Source of the DNA: an uncultured Chloroflexota bacterium
GTDB lineage: Bacteria; Chloroflexota; Anaerolineae; B4-G1; DUEL01
Direction of reading: 5' to 3'
Length of the DNA: 8,346 bases
Assembly: GCA_937138275.1 (NCBI GenBank)
Contig: CAKZOY010000259.1
Span: forward strand, 1-8,346
Numbering within the stretch: the first letter of the stretch is position 1; every line of letters starts with the position of its first letter. The notes below the pieces were generated by a model, which was given only the letters and a program-made list of their open reading frames with translations, was not told where the DNA came from and made no database searches. The position numbers were made by a program, and so were the translations under genes. Shown here in pieces: positions 1 through 6,104 of this stretch.

Positions 1-1
1 C

Positions 2-115
2 CGCTTGCAGGCAGTGATTTCTACCTGCCGTAAGCAGGGGCGGGATGTCTTTTTGACGTTGCGTGACCTTTTTGCCCATAGCCGGTCTCCCTGCTTGCAG
101 AGGGTAGGTAGTTAC
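2..115 (+). mobile_element. Transposase C-terminal remnant (IS66-like)
   Basis: Read in the frame starting at base 2, this stretch gives RLQAVISTCRKQGRDVFLTL followed by RDLFAH. The 'TCR-QGR-V---L-D' pattern is what I associate with the extreme C-terminus of IS66-type transposases. The rest of the enzyme would lie to the left of the window. No stop codon separates this tail from the kinase gene at 167 in the same frame, so the natural transposase stop is missing or lies in another frame. The family call rests on one short motif and is tentative. An alternative is an upstream gene ending at the TAA at 31-33 in frame 1. The right boundary is a guess: the sequence turns AT-rich after about 120. 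Confidence 0.42.
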
Positions 116-120
116 GAACA

Positions 121-166
121 GAGTCACAATATTTTTTATAACCTAAAATTTGCCGGTATCAATCGT
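121..166 (+). promoter_or_regulatory. AT-rich leader with possible -10 element
   Basis: An AT-rich patch (about 126-151) stands out from the GC-rich surroundings directly upstream of the first kinase gene. It contains TATAAC at 137-142, a fair -10 match, but no convincing -35 at 16-18 bp upstream; GTTACG at 111-116 is too far. There is no clear Shine-Dalgarno before the ATG at 167, which would suit a near-leaderless or weakly initiated mRNA. This is only a candidate promoter region. Confidence 0.3.
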
Positions 167-2446
167 ATGGAATGTCCTCACTGTCATCACATCAATCGGG
201 ATAACGCGCGCTTCTGTGCTGGATGCGGCAATCCACTGGCGCCGGATGCTGCTCCTACCTATGTTGCCCTCCAGCCTGGTCAGGTGCTGCAGGGGCAATA
301 TCGCATCATCCGCACCATCGGGAAGGGAGGGATGGGTGCCGTCTACCTGGTGGAGGACCAGCGCGCTTTCGGACGGTTGCGGGTCATCAAGGAAATGCTC
401 CAGTACTACGATCTGAGCAATCCAATGGAAGTGCAGGCCGCACTGCGCCGTTTTGAGGCCGAGGGACGCACTCTGGCCCAATTGCGCCATCCGGGCATCC
501 CAGACATCATTGCTTATTTCTCCGAGGGTGGGCGTCATTACATCGTGATGGAATACGTGGAGGGGGAGAATCTCCTCAGCAAATTGACTCACGAAGATAT
601 CCAGGGGAATCGGATTTCTGGACAGCCCTATCCGCCGCCCGATGTCCTTCGCTGGGGTATTCAACTCTGTGATGTGCTGATCTATCTCTCTGAGCAGAAC
701 CCCCCGGTTGTCCATCACGACATCAAGCCAGCCAATATCATCATTGACCGCACGACGGGTGAGGCCCGGCTGGTGGACTTCGGCACGGCGGAAGCGCGCC
801 TGCTCGCCCAGCCAGGAGGACAGGTGGGAGTCCGGCAGTCCAGCATCTACAGCACTGAGGGATACGCCGCTCCGGAAATGTATGAGGGAAAGTCATCCCC
901 CAACTCGGATGTCTTCTCTCTGGCCGCTACTCTTTACCATCTGCTCACCGATGACGACCCCCGATATCACCCATTTGCCTTTCCGAAACTGAACACCATA
1001 GAGCCGACCCTGCGTGCCATCCTGGAGAAGGCCCTTCAAGTTGACCCTCAGCAACGTCCCAATGCTGGCGCCCTTCGCCAGGCACTGGTGGATGCTCAGG
1101 CCGTGATTACAGGCGAGGTCCGAGCCCCGTTTACCTTTCCTGACGGCCGGATGGCCCGCACGCCGGAGGAAGTAGCGCGCCTCTGTGACCAGCACTGGAC
1201 GGCCGCCCGGCATCTTCTCTACAACGGAGACTTTGAAGCCTGGTTGCGCCGCTCTCTCTTCCGCACCGACCTGGCCGATCAGGCTGCAAAAATTACGAAG
1301 ACCATCGCGGATCAAGATGAGGGACTGGAGGCATTTCTGCACATCCTGGCCCCCCGGCTCCCGTATCCCGCCCTGCGGGTGCGGCCGCGGGTTCTGCGCT
1401 TCGGGCGCATCCATCCAGGCGACTGCGCTCAGCGCGTTCTCTCCATCCGCAACCGCGCTCGCCGGGGGGTCCTGAAAGGAGAGATTATTCCCGACCCGCC
1501 CGTCCCCTGGCTTTCTGTCCCTTCCCAGTTTAGCGGCGAGGCGGATATCCCGGTGCTGGTGGATACAAAGGGTATTCCCCGGGGCACGCTCCTGACCACC
1601 CACCTGCGCCTGCGTACCGCTTATGGCGAAGAGATGGTAACCCTTCAGGGCCAGGTGGCGTTCCCATGGCTGCTTGCCCTCGGGCGGATCGGACTGGCGA
1701 CGGCGATCGGGGCTTTCGTCGGGGGGGTGCTGGCATTCCTGGGGACCGCTGTGCCTGCCCAGCCGCGTACTCTGGTCGGCATCATCATCCTGTCCCTTCT
1801 GCTGGCGGCGCGTCGGTGGTCGTCCGGTGCCTCGTGGCTGCAGAAAGGGTTCCGGTTTGTCCGCTCTCTGGTCTTCTACGGTGCCTTCCTGCTCGGCGCC
1901 AATTATCTGGGCTACGCCGTATGGGGATGGGTGCGGGATGCGGACCTGCTGGCCTCCCGTACTATCCCCATCGGGGTCGGCGCCATCTTCGGCCTGGCCC
2001 TGAGCATCCCGCGGGCACTGGGACGGGTGGGCCGAAGAGCCATCCCCCGGCTGATGAGCGCGCTGGTCCTGATCGTTTCCACCTTCTACCTGGGATGGCA
2101 GGCCCTCCAGGGATTGATGGGGGACTCCCCCGAACAGGCGTTTCCTCTGCCCTTGCGGGGAACTGTGTCCCTTTCTCCCTCCCCTATCCGCGTGGGAATT
2201 TCCGCCACCGAGCCTGCCGATGGCATCTTCGTTGGCGCCCGAGTGGAGGTGGTGACTGTAGGCAAGCGGCTGAACATCCGGGAATTTCCAGGCCTGGATG
2301 AGCGCATCATCACCCGGGTGGCGTCCGGTGTTGTGCTGGAGGTCATCGGCGGCCCTCGCTTCGCCGACGGGCATACCTGGTGGGAGGTTCGTCTCCCGGA
2401 TGGGACTGTCGGCTGGGCGGCAGAGCAATGGCTGAAAAGAAAGTAG
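167..2446 (+). CDS. Zinc-ribbon membrane Ser/Thr protein kinase with C-terminal SH3b domain
   Basis: Predicted 760-residue membrane kinase that phosphorylates Ser/Thr on proteins. I start it at ATG 167 because the protein then opens with a zinc ribbon (MECPHC...CAGCG, Cys 3, 6, 17, 20). The frame stays open to base 5, but the extra residues look like transposase tail. The kinase domain spans about 45-315: glycine loop GKGGMG 52-57, Lys75, Glu99 in helix C, HHD 183-185 with Lys187 and Asn190, DFG 204-206, APE 235-237. HHD replaces HRD, so this is a non-RD kinase, probably not dependent on activation-loop phosphorylation. Then come a helical segment (about 325-395, with DFEAWL), a Hydin/ASH-like beta domain (about 401-496, with PWL), roughly five hydrophobic helices (500-527, 534-549, 567-587, 599-615, 628-648) and a bacterial SH3 domain (about 692-758, with LNIRE and GWAAEQWL). 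An odd helix number would place the SH3b outside the membrane as a possible envelope sensor. The next gene begins 36 bp downstream. Confidence 0.9.
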   Translation: MECPHCHHINRDNARFCAGCGNPLAPDAAPTYVALQPGQVLQGQYRIIRTIGKGGMGAVYLVEDQRAFGRLRVIKEMLQYYDLSNPMEVQAALRRFEAEGRTLAQLRHPGIPDIIAYFSEGGRHYIVMEYVEGENLLSKLTHEDIQGNRISGQPYPPPDVLRWGIQLCDVLIYLSEQNPPVVHHDIKPANIIIDRTTGEARLVDFGTAEARLLAQPGGQVGVRQSSIYSTEGYAAPEMYEGKSSPNSDVFSLAATLYHLLTDDDPRYHPFAFPKLNTIEPTLRAILEKALQVDPQQRPNAGALRQALVDAQAVITGEVRAPFTFPDGRMARTPEEVARLCDQHWTAARHLLYNGDFEAWLRRSLFRTDLADQAAKITKTIADQDEGLEAFLHILAPRLPYPALRVRPRVLRFGRIHPGDCAQRVLSIRNRARRGVLKGEIIPDPPVPWLSVPSQFSGEADIPVLVDTKGIPRGTLLTTHLRLRTAYGEEMVTLQGQVAFPWLLALGRIGLATAIGAFVGGVLAFLGTAVPAQPRTLVGIIILSLLLAARRWSSGASWLQKGFRFVRSLVFYGAFLLGANYLGYAVWGWVRDADLLASRTIPIGVGAIFGLALSIPRALGRVGRRAIPRLMSALVLIVSTFYLGWQALQGLMGDSPEQAFPLPLRGTVSLSPSPIRVGISATEPADGIFVGARVEVVTVGKRLNIREFPGLDERIITRVASGVVLEVIGGPRFADGHTWWEVRLPDGTVGWAAEQWLKRK

Positions 2447-2466
2447 CGGGCTCGCCCTGAACATCT

Positions 2467-2476
2467 GGAGAAAGGG
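2467..2476 (+). promoter_or_regulatory. Ribosome binding site for the second kinase
   Basis: GGAGAAAGGG lies 6 bp before the ATG at 2483 and 12 bp before the in-frame ATG at 2489. The purine run supports initiation at one of these two codons; 2483 gives better spacing to the AAGGG part and 2489 to neither better nor worse overall. Its position in the 36-bp gap suggests translation from the same mRNA as the upstream kinase. Confidence 0.6.
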
Positions 2477-2482
2477 CCTGTA

Positions 2483-4285
2483 ATGGTGATGCCTGTGACT
2501 ATCTGTCCTTCGTGTGGGGCAAACAACAGGCCCGAGGCCCGGTTCTGCCGGGTGTGCGGGACTCCCCTGGGGAGACGGTGTCCCCAATGTGGCACGTCGC
2601 TGCGCCCGGGCGCCCGCTTCTGTCACCGATGCGGTCAGCCGGGCGCTCTGGAAACCACCTCTCCCAGCGGGCCGGGGAACCGCTGCACAAACTGCGGCCG
2701 GCTACTGCGTCCCGGGGCCCGATTCTGTCCGTGCTGCGGGACATCCGCCCCGCCATCTCTCCCCACCACCTGTTCCCAGTGTGCTCGGACGGTGCGTCCC
2801 GGTGCCCGTTTCTGCCCTTTCTGCGGAATGTCTCTGGGTTTCGCCCCGTCTGTCTCCTCCCCGAGGCCTCCGATGGGGGGTTTCCCGAACCCATTTGCTC
2901 CTTCAGATGGGTTTGGATTGTCCCCTTCGCCTCTCCCCCTTGTCCAGGGCACGGGTGAGTTGCTTCCTCTCTCCGTCCTTGCTGGACGTTACGTCATTCT
3001 GGAGAAGATCGCGCAGGGCGGGATGGCTGCCATCTATCGCGCCCAGGATAAGCGGCTTCGGGGTCGCGTGGTGGCGATCAAGGAAATGAGTGAATCGGTC
3101 ATCCCGGAGGAGGAACGGGAGGCAGTCCTGAAGGCTTTCCAGAGGGAGGCACAACTTCTGGCACGCTTCTCCCATCCGAACATTGTTCGGGTCATGGACC
3201 GGTTCCAGGAACAGGATCGGCACTATATGGTGATGGAGTTCATCCAGGGCAAAACGCTGGAACAACTCCTGGAGCAACAGGACGAGCCGTTCCCGGAAGA
3301 ACAGGTGCTGATTTGGGCCGAACAACTGTGCGACGCACTGGCATATCTCCATAGCCGGAATCCCAAAGTCATCTACCGGGACCTCAAGCCAGCCAATGTG
3401 ATGGTCGTGGATGGCACCGATACGGTCAAACTGATAGATTTCGGCATTGCCCGTTTCTTCAAACCGGGCCAGAGCAAAGACACCATTCAGTTTGGCACGT
3501 CCGGGTATGCCCCTCCGGAGCAGTACGGCAAAGCACAAACCGATGAACGTGCCGACATTTACTCGCTGGGTGCGCTACTCCATCATCTCCTCTCTCTGCG
3601 CGATCCGACACCCACTCTGTTTGATTTCCCACCCCTTTGCCAGTTGAACCCGAAGGTGAGCCCGCGCGTGGAAAAAGCCATCGCTCGGGCAGTGGAGAAG
3701 GAACGGAACAAGCGATTTTCATCTATAAAGGAAATGTGGAATGCTCTGCGGGGAGAGCAACCTTCCCCGTCCAGAGGCCCTGTGGCATCCAGGGCGCCGG
3801 CGCCTAAGGTCAGGGCCGGTGCCGGGTTCAACGTGTCGCCGAAGACGCTGGACTGGGGGAATGTCGTCGTCGGCAGCGATGTGCCTCCCCTCTTTCTGAA
3901 GGTTACCCTGCCCTCCGGCGTGAAAGCCACCGTCTCCGCCGACGTGCCCTGGCTGGCTATACACCCCGTTTCGCTGGACCGGGAGCATAACGATGTCATT
4001 GTACGGCTCGTTACTTACCAGTTACCCCTGGGACATTTGCAAATATCGGGCGATGGACTAAAATTATGGGCAGGCTGGCACACTCGCCGACTGGTTCCTG
4101 CTCCCAACTCCGTTCACGGGTCCATTACGATTGCTACGGATGACGGCGAGCAGGAAACGGTCTCAGTGGCCCTCACGGCCGTTCCCTCCGGGGGGGCTGT
4201 GCTGGGAGGGTGTTTGCTTGCGCTGTTCCTGATGGGGTTAGAACTGGCGGCTTGCCTTTTGCTGATATATGTGCTTTTATCGTAA
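2483..4285 (+). CDS. Ser/Thr protein kinase with four tandem zinc ribbons and C-terminal membrane anchor
   Basis: Predicted 600-residue kinase. The N-terminus holds four consecutive Cys4 zinc ribbons (about residues 8-29, 33-54, 68-89, 97-118); each second half follows RP(G/E)ARFC-x-x-CG. A Pro/Ser-rich linker (119-165) leads to the kinase domain (about 170-425): VAIK Lys200, Glu222, YRD 298-300 with Lys302 and Asn305, DFG 319-321, GYAPPEQYG 341-349. The glycine loop is degenerate: AQGGMA (177-182) has Ala at the first and third glycine positions, yet all catalytic residues remain, so activity is likely. Tyr in place of the HRD His is seen in related bacterial kinases. Residues about 449-567 form a Hydin/ASH-like beta domain (LDWGNVVVG, PWLAI), matching the one in the upstream kinase. 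A single hydrophobic helix at about 573-599 ends the protein, so nearly all of it should face the cytosol. The zinc ribbons probably mediate protein or nucleic-acid contacts; the partner is unknown. Confidence 0.9.
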   Translation: MVMPVTICPSCGANNRPEARFCRVCGTPLGRRCPQCGTSLRPGARFCHRCGQPGALETTSPSGPGNRCTNCGRLLRPGARFCPCCGTSAPPSLPTTCSQCARTVRPGARFCPFCGMSLGFAPSVSSPRPPMGGFPNPFAPSDGFGLSPSPLPLVQGTGELLPLSVLAGRYVILEKIAQGGMAAIYRAQDKRLRGRVVAIKEMSESVIPEEEREAVLKAFQREAQLLARFSHPNIVRVMDRFQEQDRHYMVMEFIQGKTLEQLLEQQDEPFPEEQVLIWAEQLCDALAYLHSRNPKVIYRDLKPANVMVVDGTDTVKLIDFGIARFFKPGQSKDTIQFGTSGYAPPEQYGKAQTDERADIYSLGALLHHLLSLRDPTPTLFDFPPLCQLNPKVSPRVEKAIARAVEKERNKRFSSIKEMWNALRGEQPSPSRGPVASRAPAPKVRAGAGFNVSPKTLDWGNVVVGSDVPPLFLKVTLPSGVKATVSADVPWLAIHPVSLDREHNDVIVRLVTYQLPLGHLQISGDGLKLWAGWHTRRLVPAPNSVHGSITIATDDGEQETVSVALTAVPSGGAVLGGCLLALFLMGLELAACLLLIYVLLS

Positions 4286-4309
4286 GGGAGAGGGGGGAAG
4301 AGAGTAGGA

Positions 4310-4344
4310 TTTGCGGGGCGGCGGCTTCGCCGCCGCCCCGCAAA
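4310..4344. repeat. Near-perfect GC-rich hairpin between genes 2 and 3
   Basis: Bases 4310-4325 pair with 4329-4344 without mismatch (TTTGCGGGGCGGCGGC against GCCGCCGCCCCGCAAA), leaving a 3-nt TTC loop. It begins 24 bp after the stop of the second kinase. A 16-bp stem this strong should form in RNA and in supercoiled DNA. It lacks a proper T-run downstream (only TTTT at 4351-4354 after a C-run), so a classic intrinsic terminator is doubtful. Attenuation, mRNA 3'-end protection or a REP-like dispersed repeat are all possible. Symmetry of the flanking TTT/AAA favours a repeat unit. Confidence 0.85.
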
Positions 4345-4373
4345 CCCCCATTTTCTCCGCCCTGCAGGGTCGT

Positions 4374-4391
4374 AGGGGCAGATTTGCCCTT
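4374..4391. repeat. Small inverted repeat in the same intergenic gap
   Basis: AGGGGCA (4374-4380) can pair with TGCCCTT (4385-4391) across a GATT loop, with one G-T wobble. The 'CGTAGGGGCAGATTTGCCC' style resembles short dispersed palindromic repeats common in intergenic DNA of Chloroflexota and cyanobacteria. That comparison is from memory, not a search. Together with the hairpin 30 bp upstream it suggests that the 167-bp gap is built largely of repeat material. Confidence 0.45.
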
Positions 4392-4452
4392 CTCGCCGCC
4401 TGAAGTTTGTGTTTATGGTTCTTCTCCTCCGCCGAATTCGCCGCGGTGAAAA

Positions 4453-6099
4453 ATGCTACGGACGACGGAGAACGCCCGAAGTGATGTGACGAGTCAGCCG
4501 ATGTCCGCACGATATTCGCCAGATGCCGGAGATCGTCCCATCTATCTCCCGCAGGGGAGTACCCTTTTCTCGCCCCACGGGCCGCGATACGGCATTGTCG
4601 TCGTCCGGAAACTCTCGCGGTCGGTGTATTACGATGCGCTGAACCTGACCTGTTCTTTTTGCCAGACCACTCAGCCTGGCCTCCCACCGGACGGCTTCTG
4701 TGGGACATGCCGTCGCCCGCTTACTCCTCTGCTCATTCACGCCCGCCAACGGAAAACCCCCCTGGCAGACCCCGACGTTATTGACTACTTGATCGGCCTC
4801 AGCGCCGGACATCCGGGCATTCTGCGCCATTTGAGCATCTTTGAATCCCAGGATACCGTCTACGCAGTCACCGTTCACCCAGGCCGCTGGGGAGTTCTGG
4901 TGCGCGGGAAGCACCGGTATTCCCCGGAGGCCGCAATTTCCGCCGTTTTCCAGGTCGGGCGGATTCTGGATTACCTCCACAGATACGGAGTTGCCCGCTC
5001 CAAAGTGGGGGAGGAGGGCCTGGAGAGTTTGATCGTTTTCGCAAACAACGAGATCCGTCTGGCGGACCTTTCTACCTGTTTCCCCTTACCCTCTGACGAT
5101 GCCCGAACCGCCCATCAGCGCGTGGAACAGGATATCTTATTCCTGTGCAATCTCCTCACTTTCCTGCTGACCGGTCAGGAAATGTTCCGGGCCGACTGGG
5201 ACTCCCTTCCCGCCCCGGTTCGCATACTGGTAGAACGAGCCAAAGGAAGGCAGTATGCCACAATCGGCGATATGCTTACCGATCTGACGAACCTTCCGGC
5301 CGTCTCCCCGCGTCCTCTGACCCCCATCCATGGGCAGGCGACCCATCCTGGGAAACAACGTGCGCGCAACGAAGATGCTATCGTTACATTTACGTTCAAC
5401 CTGGAGCAGGAAGGATGGTCGCTGCCGGTGGGGTTCTATCTGGTCGCTGATGGAATGGGCGGTCACGACGCAGGGGATGTAGCCAGCCGAACGGTGGGTC
5501 AGATTGTGGCGGAACGGCTCATCCAGCGCCACATCATCCCGAACCTGCAGCAAGCAGCCTGGCTGTGGGCTGGCTCCGATTTTCTGACCTCCATTCTGAC
5601 CGAGGCGATCGGGGAGGCGAATAGCGCCCTGCGCCGTTATGCCCAGGCCACTGGGAGCGACCTGGGCTCCACCGTCACAGCCGCTCTTATCATTGGGGAC
5701 CGCGCGATCATCGCCAATGTCGGCGATAGCCGTACCTACCTGCTGCGAAACGGAGAACTGGAACAGGTTACTCAGGACCACTCCCTGGTCGCCCGATTGG
5801 CCGACGCCGGAGTTATCCGGCGGGAAGAAATTCGCACCCATCCGCGCCGCAACGAGATTTACCGTTCTCTGGGCTATGAAGAGCGCCTGGAAGTGGACAC
5901 ATTCTCCCTTCTTCTTCGCCCCGGCGACCGCCTGATCCTCTGCTCCGACGGCCTCTGGGAAATGGTCCCCGATGAACAAATCCGGCAGATTGTCCGGAAG
6001 GCCCGCAGTCCCCAACAGGCCTGCGATGCGCTGGTGGAGGCCGCCAATTGGGCAGGTGGGGAAGATAATATCGCAGTGGTCGTTATAGAAATGGAGTAA
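4453..6099 (+). CDS. PP2C-family Ser/Thr protein phosphatase with N-terminal zinc-knuckle pseudokinase domain
   Basis: Predicted soluble 548-residue protein. The C-terminal half (about 290-548) is a complete PPM/PP2C phosphatase that removes phosphate from Ser/Thr using two metal ions: RARNEDA (303-309), VADGMGGH (331-338), GSTVTA (405-410), ANVGDSRTYLL (421-431), ILCSDGLWEMV (495-505), GGEDNI (535-540). Metal-ligand candidates Asp308, Asp333, Asp499 and Asp538 are present. The N-terminal half (about 40-282) follows kinase-fold order without a catalytic centre: a beta-1-like RYGIVVVRKL, Cys67/70/83/86 as a zinc knuckle, HPGI (120-123), ILDYLHRYGV (171-180), then ARS where HRD should be and DLS where DFG should be, and a helix F-like stretch VEQDILFLCNLLTFLLTG. 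The VAIK lysine appears to be LLIHAR instead. No signal peptide or membrane helix is seen. The start is supported only by a close GGTGA at 4445-4449; the Met at residue 17 is an alternative. The next kinase follows after 5 bp, so phosphatase and kinase are probably translated from one mRNA. Confidence 0.92.
   Translation: MLRTTENARSDVTSQPMSARYSPDAGDRPIYLPQGSTLFSPHGPRYGIVVVRKLSRSVYYDALNLTCSFCQTTQPGLPPDGFCGTCRRPLTPLLIHARQRKTPLADPDVIDYLIGLSAGHPGILRHLSIFESQDTVYAVTVHPGRWGVLVRGKHRYSPEAAISAVFQVGRILDYLHRYGVARSKVGEEGLESLIVFANNEIRLADLSTCFPLPSDDARTAHQRVEQDILFLCNLLTFLLTGQEMFRADWDSLPAPVRILVERAKGRQYATIGDMLTDLTNLPAVSPRPLTPIHGQATHPGKQRARNEDAIVTFTFNLEQEGWSLPVGFYLVADGMGGHDAGDVASRTVGQIVAERLIQRHIIPNLQQAAWLWAGSDFLTSILTEAIGEANSALRRYAQATGSDLGSTVTAALIIGDRAIIANVGDSRTYLLRNGELEQVTQDHSLVARLADAGVIRREEIRTHPRRNEIYRSLGYEERLEVDTFSLLLRPGDRLILCSDGLWEMVPDEQIRQIVRKARSPQQACDALVEAANWAGGEDNIAVVVIEME
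6093..6096 (+). promoter_or_regulatory. Ribosome binding site deciding the GTG start of the WD40 kinase
   Basis: GGAG, inside the last codons of the phosphatase gene, lies 8 bp before the GTG at 6105. Together with the conserved kinase N-terminus just downstream (PGIMLQNRYRIVQPLG) it supports the GTG rather than an internal ATG as the start, and points to translational coupling. Confidence 0.6.
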
Positions 6100-6104
6100 A
6101 AACG

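Noticed and set aside
53..81. TTGACG at 53-58 as a -35 box
   Set aside because: No reasonable -10 lies 16-18 bp downstream (only CCATAG), and it falls in the apparent transposase coding tail.
5..166. TTG at 5 as start of the first kinase
   Set aside because: The added 54 residues resemble a transposase tail, and the ATG at 167 begins exactly at the zinc ribbon as in related kinases.
893..2626. Long minus-strand open frame (577 codons) opposite the first kinase gene
   Set aside because: It is rich in Pro, Gln, Arg and Gly with no recognisable domain, and is a typical GC-rich antisense shadow of a well-supported kinase gene.
4310..4354. Hairpin plus TTTT as a rho-independent terminator
   Set aside because: The stem is followed by ACCCCCA before only four Ts, so the U-tract is displaced and short; recorded as a repeat instead.
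5137..6015. Minus-strand open frame (292 codons) opposite the phosphatase domain
   Set aside because: The + strand encodes every PP2C motif here; the antisense product shows no family features.
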